From positions 62,001-126,000 of the forward strand of contig CAYMCZ010000005.1 in assembly GCA_964389285.1 (NCBI GenBank): a stretch of 64,000 nt of DNA, written 5' to 3'. Below are positions 52,769 to 61,455 of the stretch, piece after piece. The first letter of the stretch is position 1. Every line of letters starts with the position of its first letter. The position numbers and the translations under genes were made by a program. The stretch comes from Alectryocaccobium sp964389285. Lineage in GTDB: Bacteria; Bacillota; Clostridia; Lachnospirales; Lachnospiraceae. The notes beneath the pieces were generated by a model. It was given only the letters and a program-made list of their open reading frames with translations, searched no databases and was not told the DNA's origin.

Positions 52769-52797
52769 TTTACAAGCAGAAAAAGGTGTGTTAAAAT
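52769..52797 (+). promoter_or_regulatory. Sigma-A-type promoter of rpsF-rpsR
   Basis: -35 TTTACA (52769-52774), 17-base spacer, -10 TAAAAT (52792-52797). Confidence 0.75.
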
Positions 52798-52821
52798 CTA
52801 TCGCTGTAGATATAAATCCTT

Positions 52822-52845
52822 GTTTTCCGCAGTGCGGAAAGCCAA
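52822..52845 (+). promoter_or_regulatory. rpsF leader hairpin, possible S6:S18 binding site
   Basis: TTTCCGCA-G-TGCGGAAA forms a stem-loop in the rpsF leader, with CCG in the loop-proximal part. A CCG-containing hairpin bound by the S6:S18 complex is known ahead of rpsF in many bacteria; the match here is by position and the CCG, not by a full structure comparison. Confidence 0.45.
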
Positions 52846-52867
52846 AAGACCAAAAGGAGGCATTAGT

Positions 52868-53398
52868 ATGTCAAAGTATGAATTAGCACTTGTTATTTCA
52901 GCTAAAATCGATGACGAAGCCAGAGCGGCGACGGTGGAAAAAGCAAAAGGCTATATCCAGCGTGCAGGCGGCGTTATCAATGAAGTTGAAGAATGGGGCA
53001 AGAGAAGACTTGCTTACGAGATCCAGTATCAGAGAGAGGCTTATTACTACTTCATTCATTTTGAAGCGGAAACCTCTGCACCTGCGGCTATCGAGCGTGA
53101 CGTCCGTATTATGGACAACATTCTCAGATATCTGATCGTTTGTGACGACGGAGTTTTCATAGTACGCAAAACCGAAGAAGCACCTGAAGCAGCGACTGCC
53201 GCAGCAGAAGAAGCAATCGAAGAAACTCCCGAAGCAGTAGCTGCAGAGCCGACGGAAGAAACGCCGGTTCAGGCGGAAGAAGCAGCTGCCGAAGAGACAG
53301 AGCCTGTAGAGGAAACTGCCGCTGAGACAGCCGAAGAAGCTGCCCCGGAGACAACGGAAGAAAACATCGAAGAGCAGCCGGTTGGAGATGCTCAGTAA
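52868..53398 (+). CDS. rpsF: 30S ribosomal protein S6 with long acidic C-terminal extension
   Basis: Residues ~1-100 are a normal S6 (KYELALVISAKID, NEVEEWGKRRLAYEI, RDVRIMDNILRYLIV). Residues ~101-176 are an Ala/Glu/Pro/Thr-rich, strongly acidic, low-complexity tail absent from textbook S6 (~95-100 aa). AAGGAGGCATTAGT precedes ATG 52868. In most Firmicutes rpsF-ssb-rpsR are contiguous; here rpsR starts 26 bases after rpsF and ssb is missing from the cluster. Confidence 0.93.
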   Translation: MSKYELALVISAKIDDEARAATVEKAKGYIQRAGGVINEVEEWGKRRLAYEIQYQREAYYYFIHFEAETSAPAAIERDVRIMDNILRYLIVCDDGVFIVRKTEEAPEAATAAAEEAIEETPEAVAAEPTEETPVQAEEAAAEETEPVEETAAETAEEAAPETTEENIEEQPVGDAQ

Positions 53399-53424
53399 TT
53401 CTGGTACAAAGGAGGATTTAAACA

Positions 53425-53682
53425 ATGGCTGAAAATCAGGAAAGAACATATAACCCGTCCAGAAAGAGAATCCCTCGCAGAAGAAGAAAAGTCTGCATTT
53501 TCTGCGGGAAAGATAATTGCATAAGTTATAAGGATACTGCAAAACTTAAAAGATTTGTTTCGGAAAGGGGCAAGATTTTGCCAAGGAGAGTGACAGGAAA
53601 CTGTGCTAAGCATCAGAGAGCTGTTACGCTTGCAATTAAACGGGCAAGACATCTTGCTATTATGCCGTATATTGACGACTGA
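53425..53682 (+). CDS. rpsR: 30S ribosomal protein S18
   Basis: 85 aa with RRRRKVCIFCGKDNCISYKD, KRFVSERGKILPRRVTGNCAKHQR and IKRARHLAIMPY. The cysteines (CxxC...C...C) make it the zinc-binding (C+) type. AAAGGAGGATTTAAAC precedes the ATG. S18 binds S6 on the ribosome, which explains the pairing. Followed by a hairpin at 53691. Confidence 0.97.
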   Translation: MAENQERTYNPSRKRIPRRRRKVCIFCGKDNCISYKDTAKLKRFVSERGKILPRRVTGNCAKHQRAVTLAIKRARHLAIMPYIDD

Positions 53683-53690
53683 CTTTAAAT

Positions 53691-53756
53691 GAGCTGCCGC
53701 AGTATGTATTTTTAATGAATATTCATTATACTTACATATGCGACAGCTCTTTTTTT
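53691..53756 (+). terminator. Terminator after rpsR (GCTGTCGCA-type hairpin)
   Basis: Outer arms GAGCTGCCGCAGTATGTA (53691-53708) and the matching TACATATGCGACAGCTC (53733-53749), inner perfect palindrome AATGAATATTCATT (53714-53727), T7 tail. The inner palindrome and outer arm repeat those of the 28623 hairpin. Confidence 0.9.
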
Positions 53757-53800
53757 CTATATAGAAATACAGGATCTGCATTATTTTTTTTGGAGTAAAC

Positions 53801-55027
53801 ATGGCTGTTAGCGGTAAAACAGGTAAAAAGCATAAAAGACGGGGTTTTTATGACTACAACCTTCTGGCTGTGGTTATTATTCTTATATGCTTTGGTCTTG
53901 TTATGCTGTACAGCGCCAGTTCATATGAGGGCTTTACCAATTTCAACGGCGATGATATGTATTTCCTTAAAAAACAGGCGATATTCAGCATAATAGCAGT
54001 TGTAATAGCAATATTTATTTCAAAAATCAATTATGAATTTATTTGCAAATTTGCCGTTCCTATCTACGTAATAGCCATTGCCGCCATGTTTGCGGTAAAA
54101 TTTACAAGTTTAGGGATGACCATAAACGGAGCAAGAAGATGGCTCGGCTTTGCCGGTTTTTCCATACAGCCCTCTGAAGCCGCCAAAATAGCAGTAATAC
54201 TGATTACCAGTACTTTTATCGTAAGGCTCGGACGTGATTTTTATTCTTTATGGGGAGCTCTGAAAACATTGTCGTTCGGAATCATAGCCGATGCCTGCGC
54301 ATGGCTTCTTACCGACAATCTGAGTACGGCCATTATCATCTTTTGTATCTCTATGTTTATGATCTTTATAGCTCATCCGGCCAAAAAACCTTTTATTGTA
54401 ATCTGGATAATAGCTGCCGTCCTTATTATTGCAGCTGTTATATATATGTCTAAATATATGGAGGCAAGCGAAGGTTTCCGAATACAGAGAGTATTGGTCT
54501 GGTTAAATCCGGAACAACATTCTGATGAAGGCGGATATCAGGTGCTGCAGGGGCTTTATGCGATAGGAAGCGGAGGCTTTTTCGGAAAAGGCTTCGGCAA
54601 CAGCACACAGAAGATATCGACTATTCCGGAAGCTCAGAACGATATGATTTTTTCCATAGTCTGTGAGGAGCTTGGATTGGTGGGAGCCATAATCCTGCTG
54701 CTTCTTTTCGCCTATCTTCTTTACAGAATCGTTTTTATCGCGCAGAATGCTCCCGAGCTTAAAGGCTGTCTGATAGCGAGCGGCGTTTTTATTCATATAT
54801 CGTTGCAGGTTATATTGAATATCTGTGTTGTTTTGAATCTTATACCTACAACAGGAATTACACTTCCGTTTGTCAGTTACGGAGGAACTTCAGTGGTGTT
54901 CCTGATGATTGAGATAGGCATAGTATTAGGTATATCGTCCAAAATTGAAATGCGGCCCAAAGTCGTAAAATCCAAAAAGACTATCAGAGTGAAGAAAAAT
55001 ATCAGAAATACGGAAATTCACGGATAA
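53801..55027 (+). CDS. FtsW/RodA/SpoVE-family peptidoglycan polymerase
   Basis: SEDS glycosyltransferase, 408 aa, about ten membrane helices. Seen: VMLYSASSYEG after the first helix, NGARRWLGFAGFSIQPSEAAKIA (the SEDS signature), GGYQVLQGLYAIGSGGFFGKGFGNS, EAQNDMIFSIVCEELGLVG and TTGITLPFVSYGGTS. Cannot be assigned between FtsW, RodA and SpoVE from sequence alone; the signature is closest to FtsW/SpoVE. A basic tail of Lys/Arg ends the protein. Confidence 0.92.
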   Translation: MAVSGKTGKKHKRRGFYDYNLLAVVIILICFGLVMLYSASSYEGFTNFNGDDMYFLKKQAIFSIIAVVIAIFISKINYEFICKFAVPIYVIAIAAMFAVKFTSLGMTINGARRWLGFAGFSIQPSEAAKIAVILITSTFIVRLGRDFYSLWGALKTLSFGIIADACAWLLTDNLSTAIIIFCISMFMIFIAHPAKKPFIVIWIIAAVLIIAAVIYMSKYMEASEGFRIQRVLVWLNPEQHSDEGGYQVLQGLYAIGSGGFFGKGFGNSTQKISTIPEAQNDMIFSIVCEELGLVGAIILLLLFAYLLYRIVFIAQNAPELKGCLIASGVFIHISLQVILNICVVLNLIPTTGITLPFVSYGGTSVVFLMIEIGIVLGISSKIEMRPKVVKSKKTIRVKKNIRNTEIHG

Positions 55028-55048
55028 TCGGATTTAGAGCTTAATCTA

Positions 55049-55077
55049 TTGACAAAGTAAATAATAGGCTTTAAACT
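55049..55077 (+). promoter_or_regulatory. Sigma-A-type promoter of acpP
   Basis: -35 TTGACA (55049-55054, consensus), 17-base spacer, -10 TAAACT (55072-55077). Confidence 0.78.
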
Positions 55078-55114
55078 TCATATAAACAAAATGAGCTTTT
55101 GAGGTGAGAAGTAT

Positions 55115-55342
55115 ATGTTAGAAAAAATAAGAGAGATTATTGCAGCGGAATTCTCTGATGTCGATATCACTCCCGATACGGATTTCAGAGAAGACCTCGG
55201 AGTGGATTCGCTTGATCTTTTTGAAATGATAATGGTGATAGAAGACGAATATTCTATTGAAATTCCTGTTGAAGACCTTGAAGGTGTTCAAACCGTAGGA
55301 GACATGATTAATTATCTTAAAAGCAGGGGTGTGGAAGACTGA
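55115..55342 (+). CDS. acpP: Acyl carrier protein
   Basis: 75 aa. The phosphopantetheine serine lies in LGVDSLDLFEM (about Ser36), and the C-terminus has the helix EDLEGVQTVGDMINYL. Acidic, as expected. GAGGTGAGAAG precedes the ATG. It is not in a fatty-acid gene cluster here but between ftsW-like and gltX. Its own promoter suggests high independent expression. Confidence 0.95.
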   Translation: MLEKIREIIAAEFSDVDITPDTDFREDLGVDSLDLFEMIMVIEDEYSIEIPVEDLEGVQTVGDMINYLKSRGVED

Positions 55343-55368
55343 TCCACACCTTTTTTAGGGAGGTATAT

Positions 55369-56838
55369 ATGACACAGGTTAAGACCAGATTTGCGCCCAG
55401 TCCCACAGGCAGGATGCATGTCGGAAATCTGCGTACGGCTCTGTATGCTTATCTTATCGCGAAACATGAAAACGGTAGTTTTATGCTGCGGATAGAGGAC
55501 ACCGATCAGGAGCGCTTTATGGAAGGGGCTCTCGATATCATTTATCATACTCTCTCCGAAACGGGTCTTATACATGACGAAGGCCCCGACAAGGATATGG
55601 GAGTCGGCCCTTACGTGCAGAGCGAAAGATGCGCGTCGGGCATTTATATGAAATATGCGAAACAGCTTATAGAAAAGGGTAAGGCATATTACTGTTTCTG
55701 CGATAAAGAACGTCTCGAAAAACTGCATTCCAAAATCGGTGATAAAGATATCGCGATCTATGATAAACATTGTCTTTCGCTTTCAAAAGAGGAAGTACAG
55801 GCAAATCTTAACGAAGGCAGGCCGTATGTGATTCGGGCGAACATGCCTCGTGAGGGAACCACATCATTCGTTGACGAGATATACGGAAATATCACGGTGG
55901 ACAATTCAGAACTTGATGACATGATCCTGATTAAATCCGACGGATTTCCTACTTATAATTTTGCTAACGTAATTGACGATCATCTCATGGGAATAACTCA
56001 TGTCGTAAGGGGAAACGAATATCTTTCATCGACGCCTAAGTATAACGTGCTTTATAATGCTTTCGGATGGGAGATACCCAAATACATCCACTGTCCTCTT
56101 ATTACAAATGAAAACGGCGAAAAGCTCAGCAAGAGAAGCGGTCATTCTTCTTACGAAGATCTTATTGAACAGGGCTTTTTAAAAGATGCCGTCGTAAATT
56201 TCGTGGCTTTGCTGGGATGGAGCCCGGACAGCGACAGGGAAATCTTTTCGCTCAACGAACTGGTCGAAGCATTTGATTACAGACGCATCAATAAATCGCC
56301 TTCGGTTTTTGATATGGTAAAACTCAAATGGATGAATTCAGAATATATAAAAGCGCTGGATGAAGAAGAGTTCTTTAAACTCTCTGAGCCGTATATCAGA
56401 GAAGTATTGGGTGAGCGCTTTGATAAAAAAACCATTTCCGAAATGGTAAAAACACGGATATCGGTTTTGCCTGATATAAAAGAAATGATCGGCTTTTTTG
56501 ACAGCCTGCCTGAATATGACACTGAGATGTATATTCATAAAAAGTCCAAATCCACAAAAGAAAGTTCTCTTATTATACTGACGGAAGCAAGGGATATCTT
56601 ATCCGGGGCAAATGATTTTTCAAATGAAGCTCTGTTTGAGCTTTTGTCGGGATATGCGAAAGAAAAAGAACTTAAAATAAATAAAGTGATGTGGCCTTTA
56701 AGGACTGCGGTATCGGGCAGGGAGAGTACGCCTGCGGGCGCAACTCAGATTATGTCGCTGCTCGGAAAAGATGAAAGTATCAGGCGTATTGACAAAGGCA
56801 TTGAAATGCTCTCGGCTTCAACGGATAATGCCGGCTGA
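55369..56838 (+). CDS. gltX: Glutamyl-tRNA synthetase
   Basis: Class I synthetase, 489 aa. HIGH-equivalent HVGN in PSPTGRMHVGNLRTALYAYL region (~11-30), VDDHLMGITHVVRGNE-type editing-free active site, KLSKRSG (~251, the KMSKS equivalent), and a C-terminal anticodon-binding alpha-helical cage. GGGAGGTATAT precedes the ATG. Whether it is discriminating or non-discriminating cannot be told. Ends before a strong terminator. Confidence 0.96.
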   Translation: MTQVKTRFAPSPTGRMHVGNLRTALYAYLIAKHENGSFMLRIEDTDQERFMEGALDIIYHTLSETGLIHDEGPDKDMGVGPYVQSERCASGIYMKYAKQLIEKGKAYYCFCDKERLEKLHSKIGDKDIAIYDKHCLSLSKEEVQANLNEGRPYVIRANMPREGTTSFVDEIYGNITVDNSELDDMILIKSDGFPTYNFANVIDDHLMGITHVVRGNEYLSSTPKYNVLYNAFGWEIPKYIHCPLITNENGEKLSKRSGHSSYEDLIEQGFLKDAVVNFVALLGWSPDSDREIFSLNELVEAFDYRRINKSPSVFDMVKLKWMNSEYIKALDEEEFFKLSEPYIREVLGERFDKKTISEMVKTRISVLPDIKEMIGFFDSLPEYDTEMYIHKKSKSTKESSLIILTEARDILSGANDFSNEALFELLSGYAKEKELKINKVMWPLRTAVSGRESTPAGATQIMSLLGKDESIRRIDKGIEMLSASTDNAG

Positions 56839-56862
56839 GCGAAGCCTGTAAAGCACAATTTA

Positions 56863-56938
56863 AAAGGGGCTGTATGTGATAAGCAAAAGTATTAAATCGA
56901 ACGAAGGCTTATCGCGTCAGCCCCGTATCTGTTTTTTG
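56863..56938 (+). terminator. Terminator after gltX
   Basis: GGGGCTG...GATAAGC (from 56864) pairs with GCTTATC...CAGCCCC (to ~56922), with a mismatched internal section and T6 at about 56931-56936. The next gene's start lies only a few bases downstream, so the helicase gene either has its promoter inside this element or relies on read-through. Confidence 0.8.
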
Positions 56939-56955
56939 GCATGGAAAGGATCAAT

Positions 56956-58800
56956 TTGCAAATTTCGTTTAATGAAGAACAAAGGATCGCAACGGAGCAT
57001 AAAGACGGTCCGATGCTTGTTCTGGCGGGGCCGGGATGCGGAAAGACCGCGGTTATCACCGGACGGATCAAAAATCTGATAGAAGCAGGTGTTTCGCCCG
57101 ATAATATTCTCGTTGTTACGTTTACCGTTGCAGCGGCTTCGGAAATGAAAAACCGTTTTTTGAGTCTTTATAACGGAGATTCGGGCGGGCTTATCATAAG
57201 CACGTTTCACAGCATTTTTTACAAAATGCTCAGAAAAGAGTATTCTTTGAGACATGGCTGTGTCATTTCCGAAGATTTTAAATTTTCTTTGCTTAAAAAC
57301 ATAATATCTTCGTTATATGATGATTCTTATTATGAAACGGAATTGACAAAAAATATTTCGCAGGAGATTTCTTTGATAAAGGGCAGCGGGATATCTTCCA
57401 AAAATTATTATTCGTTGTATCTGCCTTCCGATGTGTTTTCAAAGGTTTTTAACGATTACCTGAAATGGCTGAATGAAAACCGCATGATGGATTTTGATGA
57501 TATCAATACCTGCACATATCGGCTTTTAAAAACGCGGCCCCGGGTTCTGCAAAGATGGCAGAATAAGTTCAAATATATTTTAGTGGATGAATTTCAGGAT
57601 ATAAACAGAATTCAGTATCTGATATTGAAGATGCTGGCACTTCCGGAAAACAATTTATTTATAGTCGGAGACGACGATCAGTCGATATACGGATTCAGAG
57701 GATCGGATCCCGGAATAATGTTAAATTTTCCAAATGAATTCGAAACCTGCAAAAGGATTTATCTTATAAATAATTACAGAAGCACCTCACAGATATTATC
57801 CGCTGCGGATAAAGTTATATCCGGAAATAAGAGAAGATATAAAAAGCATCTGAATGCCGTAAAAGGAAGCGGCGCCGACGTTGAAATATGCATTTATGAA
57901 AATATCTGGAAAGAACTGGACGAGCTTTCGTTAAAAATCAGAAAAGCGCACCGGGAGGGTACGCGGTATGGAGATATGGCCGTGCTGGTGCGCACGAATT
58001 TAGCGGCAAGGCCGGTATTGGAGAGGTTTTTATCCGATCGTATTCCTTATACTGCCGGAGCTGAGATACCTTCGATTCATGATCATTTTATCGCAAAAGA
58101 TATTATTGCTTATCTGGAAATAGCGGCAGGGAAAAGAGACAGGGAGGATTTTCTGAGGATAATAAACAAGCCGAACAGATATCTGGCAAAGGCGGCTTTT
58201 TATGAAAAAACGGTTTCTTTCGAACAGCTTTACATGTATTATGAAGACAGGAGCTGGATGTGTGACAGGATTGAAGAATTGGAATCACATCTGAAGATCA
58301 TAGGAGGGCTTGCTCCCTACGGGGGAATACAGTATATCAGAAAAGCTGTCGGATATGATGACTATATCCGGGATTATGCCGCCGAAAGAAAGATTCCGTC
58401 CGAAGAGCTCTTTGAATTGCTTGATGATATCATGGAAAGTGCCAGGCCGTTTAAAACAACCGCGCAATGGCGCAGTCATATTCAGGAGTTTTCCGCCGAA
58501 ATCAAACGCATGAAAACTGCTTCGAAAGATGATGATGCCGTTAATATAATTACTTTTCATGGAAGTAAAGGCAAGGAATATGATATAGTATTTCTGCCTG
58601 ATGTAAACGAAGGGATACTTCCGTTTCGCAAGGCTGTATCCGGAGATGAAAAAGAAGAAGAAAGACGGCTTTTATATGTAGGAATGACAAGAGCCAGAAA
58701 AAATTTACATATCTGCGCGGTCAGCGAAAGATATGAAAAAGAAATGAAGGTATCGGGGTTTTTGGAGCCGCTTTTAGATCAGATAGAAAAAAGGAGCTGA
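56956..58800 (+). CDS. UvrD/PcrA-like superfamily 1 DNA helicase
   Basis: About 614 aa, shorter than PcrA (~730). Walker A GPGCGKT (~23-29), TFTVAAASEM, VDEFQDINRIQ (~209-219), GDDDQSIYGFRGSDP, FHGSKGKEYDIVFLPDVNEG and RRLLYVGMTRARKNLHI, i.e. motifs I-VI all intact. 3'-5' SF1A helicase; role in repair or replication assumed. TTG at 56956 sits behind GAAAGGA, while the longer ATG at 56941 lacks a ribosome-binding site; the start is not certain. Two bases before polA. Confidence 0.9.
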   Translation: MQISFNEEQRIATEHKDGPMLVLAGPGCGKTAVITGRIKNLIEAGVSPDNILVVTFTVAAASEMKNRFLSLYNGDSGGLIISTFHSIFYKMLRKEYSLRHGCVISEDFKFSLLKNIISSLYDDSYYETELTKNISQEISLIKGSGISSKNYYSLYLPSDVFSKVFNDYLKWLNENRMMDFDDINTCTYRLLKTRPRVLQRWQNKFKYILVDEFQDINRIQYLILKMLALPENNLFIVGDDDQSIYGFRGSDPGIMLNFPNEFETCKRIYLINNYRSTSQILSAADKVISGNKRRYKKHLNAVKGSGADVEICIYENIWKELDELSLKIRKAHREGTRYGDMAVLVRTNLAARPVLERFLSDRIPYTAGAEIPSIHDHFIAKDIIAYLEIAAGKRDREDFLRIINKPNRYLAKAAFYEKTVSFEQLYMYYEDRSWMCDRIEELESHLKIIGGLAPYGGIQYIRKAVGYDDYIRDYAAERKIPSEELFELLDDIMESARPFKTTAQWRSHIQEFSAEIKRMKTASKDDDAVNIITFHGSKGKEYDIVFLPDVNEGILPFRKAVSGDEKEEERRLLYVGMTRARKNLHICAVSERYEKEMKVSGFLEPLLDQIEKRS

Positions 58801-58801
58801 A

Positions 58802-61423
58802 ATGAAAGAGCGAATACTGCTTGTGGACGGACACAGCATACTAAACAGGGCTTTCTACGGACTGCCCGTGCTTACTAATTCAAAGGGCGTACACACGAAT
58901 GCGGTTTACGGCTTTGTCAATATTTTATTCAAAGAATTGGAAGAGCTTGAACCTTCTTATCTTGCCGTGGCCTTTGACATGCCTGGGCCGACCTTCAGAC
59001 ATGTGCTGTATGAGTCATATAAAGGCACCAGAAAACCCATGCCTGCTGAGCTTGCGGAACAGGTACCGCTTATCAAAGAGCTGCTTTCGGCAATGAATAT
59101 TAAAATTTTCGGCATAGAAGGAATAGAAGCAGATGATTTGATCGGCAGCGCTGCCAGGCTTGCCGAAGAACAGGGGCTTGAAGTATATATACTTTCCGGA
59201 GACAGGGATCTTTTGCAGCTTGTTACAGCTAATATAACGCTAAAACTGCCGAGGACGAGCAAGGGAAATACCGTTATAGAAACATTTACGCCCGAAAAGG
59301 TTAAAGAGGAATATAACGTGGATCCCATAAGGATCATCGATCTGAAAGCCATGATGGGAGACGCTTCAGACAATATTCCCGGATTGCCCGGTATAGGTGA
59401 AAAAACAGCCTCTAATCTTTTGGCAACATACGGAAGCCTCGAAAATGCCCATGAACATTTTGAAGAAATAACGCCCAAAAAAGCAAGAGAGTCCATGAGG
59501 GATAATTATGAACTTGCGTTGATATCAAAAGAGCTTGCGACAATTAAAACAGATGCGGATTTAGGCAGTTCCATTTCGGAGCTCAGGATGGGAAATATTT
59601 TCACGGACGATGCCTACAAGCTGTTTAAGGAACTGGAATTTAAAAACCATTTTCACAGGTTTGACGATCGGAAAACCGTGTCGGCGGAATTTGAAATTAT
59701 AGATAATAAAGAGAGCGCGGAAAAGGCTATCGGTCAGGTTATCAAATCCGGCGCGTCGGCGTTTTATCTGGATATCAGGGATAAAGAGATAAAGGGAACC
59801 GCTTTAGCGTTTGATGATAAGGTCGCATATATTAAAAAAACGGGTTCATTGACGGATTCTTACATTATTCAGGCCGTCAATACGGTAATATCCGGTGCAG
59901 CGGACATTTCCACGTACAGATTCAAAGACCAGCAGAAGATTTTAAAAAGCAGTGAACGAAAAGATATGTTTGACTGCGAAATCGCGGCATATCTCGAAGA
60001 TCCTTTAAAAAACGAATACACATACGATTATATTTTCGGAAAATTCGCAAACGGCACGCTTCCTTCGGTGGAGGAGATAGTTCAGGAAAAGATCACGAAA
60101 AAGACTGTCTTCACGGAAGAACAGCTTATTACGGTTGCGGTATATAAGGCTCTGTCAGCGCTCAGATCCAAAAAAGGACTTATAAACGCCCTGCAAAACA
60201 TCGGTATGGAAAAGCTTTTTTATGAAATAGAAATGCCGCTGACTTACACACTGAGTGATATGGAAAACGAAGGCATAGCGATAGACGCTTCACAACTCAA
60301 ATCATTTTCCGTGGAATTGGGAGAGAAAATCAAAGAGATCGAACAGAAGATCTATCTTCAGGCCGGAGAAGAATTCAACATACAGTCGCCGAAACAATTG
60401 GGAGTTATCTTGTTTGAAAAAATGAAGCTCTCCGGCGCAAAAAAAACCAAAACCGGATACTCGACAGCCGCCGATGTGCTTGAAAAACTTTCCGAAAACG
60501 TGCCGATAGCCGCCGATATACTCGAATACAGACAACTCAGCAAACTCAAATCGACATATGCCGATACATTGAGTGATTATGCGGATGAAAACGGTCGTAT
60601 TCATTCTCATTTTCTGCAGAGTGTTACGGCTACCGGACGTTTAAGCTCCGCCGATCCGAATCTTCAAAACATTCCGGTCAGAATGGATATAGGAAAGCGG
60701 ATAAGAAAAGTTTTTATCGCGAAAAGAGATCATGTGTTTATAGATGCCGACTATTCTCAGATAGAACTCAGAGTGCTCGCTCATTTCGCCAATGACGAAA
60801 AACTTATCGAAGCTTATAAAATGAACAGCGATATTCACAGAATCACGGCCTCACAGGTTTTCGGCGTTGATTTTGATGAAGTTACGCCTATTCAAAGAAG
60901 AAATGCAAAGGCCGTTAATTTCGGAATTGTTTACGGGATCAGTTCTTTCGGGTTAAGCCAGGGATTAAGCATTTCCAGAAAAGAGGCACAGGGGTATATC
61001 GAAAAATACTTTATGACATATCCCGGCATCAAAAAATATCTGGATGAGACAGTCATGAATGCCAAAAAGACAGGTTTTACAACGACCATGTTCGGACGCA
61101 GAAGACCCATACCTGAATTGAGTTCACCGAATTTCATGCAGCGGCAGTTCGGAGAAAGAATTGCCATGAATTCTCCGATTCAGGGAAGCGCGGCGGATAT
61201 TATCAAGATTGCCATGAACAATGTAAGGCAGAGACTTAAAAAAGAAGGTTTCAGGGCGAAGCTGATACTTCAGGTTCATGACGAACTTCTTATAGAAGCT
61301 CCTGTCAGGGAAGCGGAAGCTGTCAGCGCCATTTTAAAAGAAGAGATGGAAAATGCCGCCGCTTTAAAAGTTCCGCTTATTATCGACCTTAAAACAGGAA
61401 CCGACTGGTATGAAACGCATTGA
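58802..61423 (+). CDS. polA: DNA polymerase I
   Basis: 873 aa. N-terminal 5'-3' exonuclease domain (LLVDGHSILNRAFY, GDRDLLQLV, GLPGIGEKTA). Middle 3'-5' exonuclease-like domain degenerate: at ~320 the sequence is FYLDIRDKEIKG, without the DxE metal pair, so no proofreading is expected. Polymerase motif A DADYSQIELR (~648), motif B RRNAKAVNFGIVYG (~700), motif C VHDE (~826). Starts ATG immediately after the helicase stop. The order polA-coaE is common in Firmicutes. Confidence 0.96.
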   Translation: MKERILLVDGHSILNRAFYGLPVLTNSKGVHTNAVYGFVNILFKELEELEPSYLAVAFDMPGPTFRHVLYESYKGTRKPMPAELAEQVPLIKELLSAMNIKIFGIEGIEADDLIGSAARLAEEQGLEVYILSGDRDLLQLVTANITLKLPRTSKGNTVIETFTPEKVKEEYNVDPIRIIDLKAMMGDASDNIPGLPGIGEKTASNLLATYGSLENAHEHFEEITPKKARESMRDNYELALISKELATIKTDADLGSSISELRMGNIFTDDAYKLFKELEFKNHFHRFDDRKTVSAEFEIIDNKESAEKAIGQVIKSGASAFYLDIRDKEIKGTALAFDDKVAYIKKTGSLTDSYIIQAVNTVISGAADISTYRFKDQQKILKSSERKDMFDCEIAAYLEDPLKNEYTYDYIFGKFANGTLPSVEEIVQEKITKKTVFTEEQLITVAVYKALSALRSKKGLINALQNIGMEKLFYEIEMPLTYTLSDMENEGIAIDASQLKSFSVELGEKIKEIEQKIYLQAGEEFNIQSPKQLGVILFEKMKLSGAKKTKTGYSTAADVLEKLSENVPIAADILEYRQLSKLKSTYADTLSDYADENGRIHSHFLQSVTATGRLSSADPNLQNIPVRMDIGKRIRKVFIAKRDHVFIDADYSQIELRVLAHFANDEKLIEAYKMNSDIHRITASQVFGVDFDEVTPIQRRNAKAVNFGIVYGISSFGLSQGLSISRKEAQGYIEKYFMTYPGIKKYLDETVMNAKKTGFTTTMFGRRRPIPELSSPNFMQRQFGERIAMNSPIQGSAADIIKIAMNNVRQRLKKEGFRAKLILQVHDELLIEAPVREAEAVSAILKEEMENAAALKVPLIIDLKTGTDWYETH

Positions 61424-61455
61424 TTGAGACTTGATATATAAAACAGGAGCCGGGT

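Noticed and set aside
53157..53354. Leftward Leu/Gln/Arg-rich open frame under rpsF
   Set aside because: Mirror of the low-complexity Glu/Ala codons of the S6 tail.
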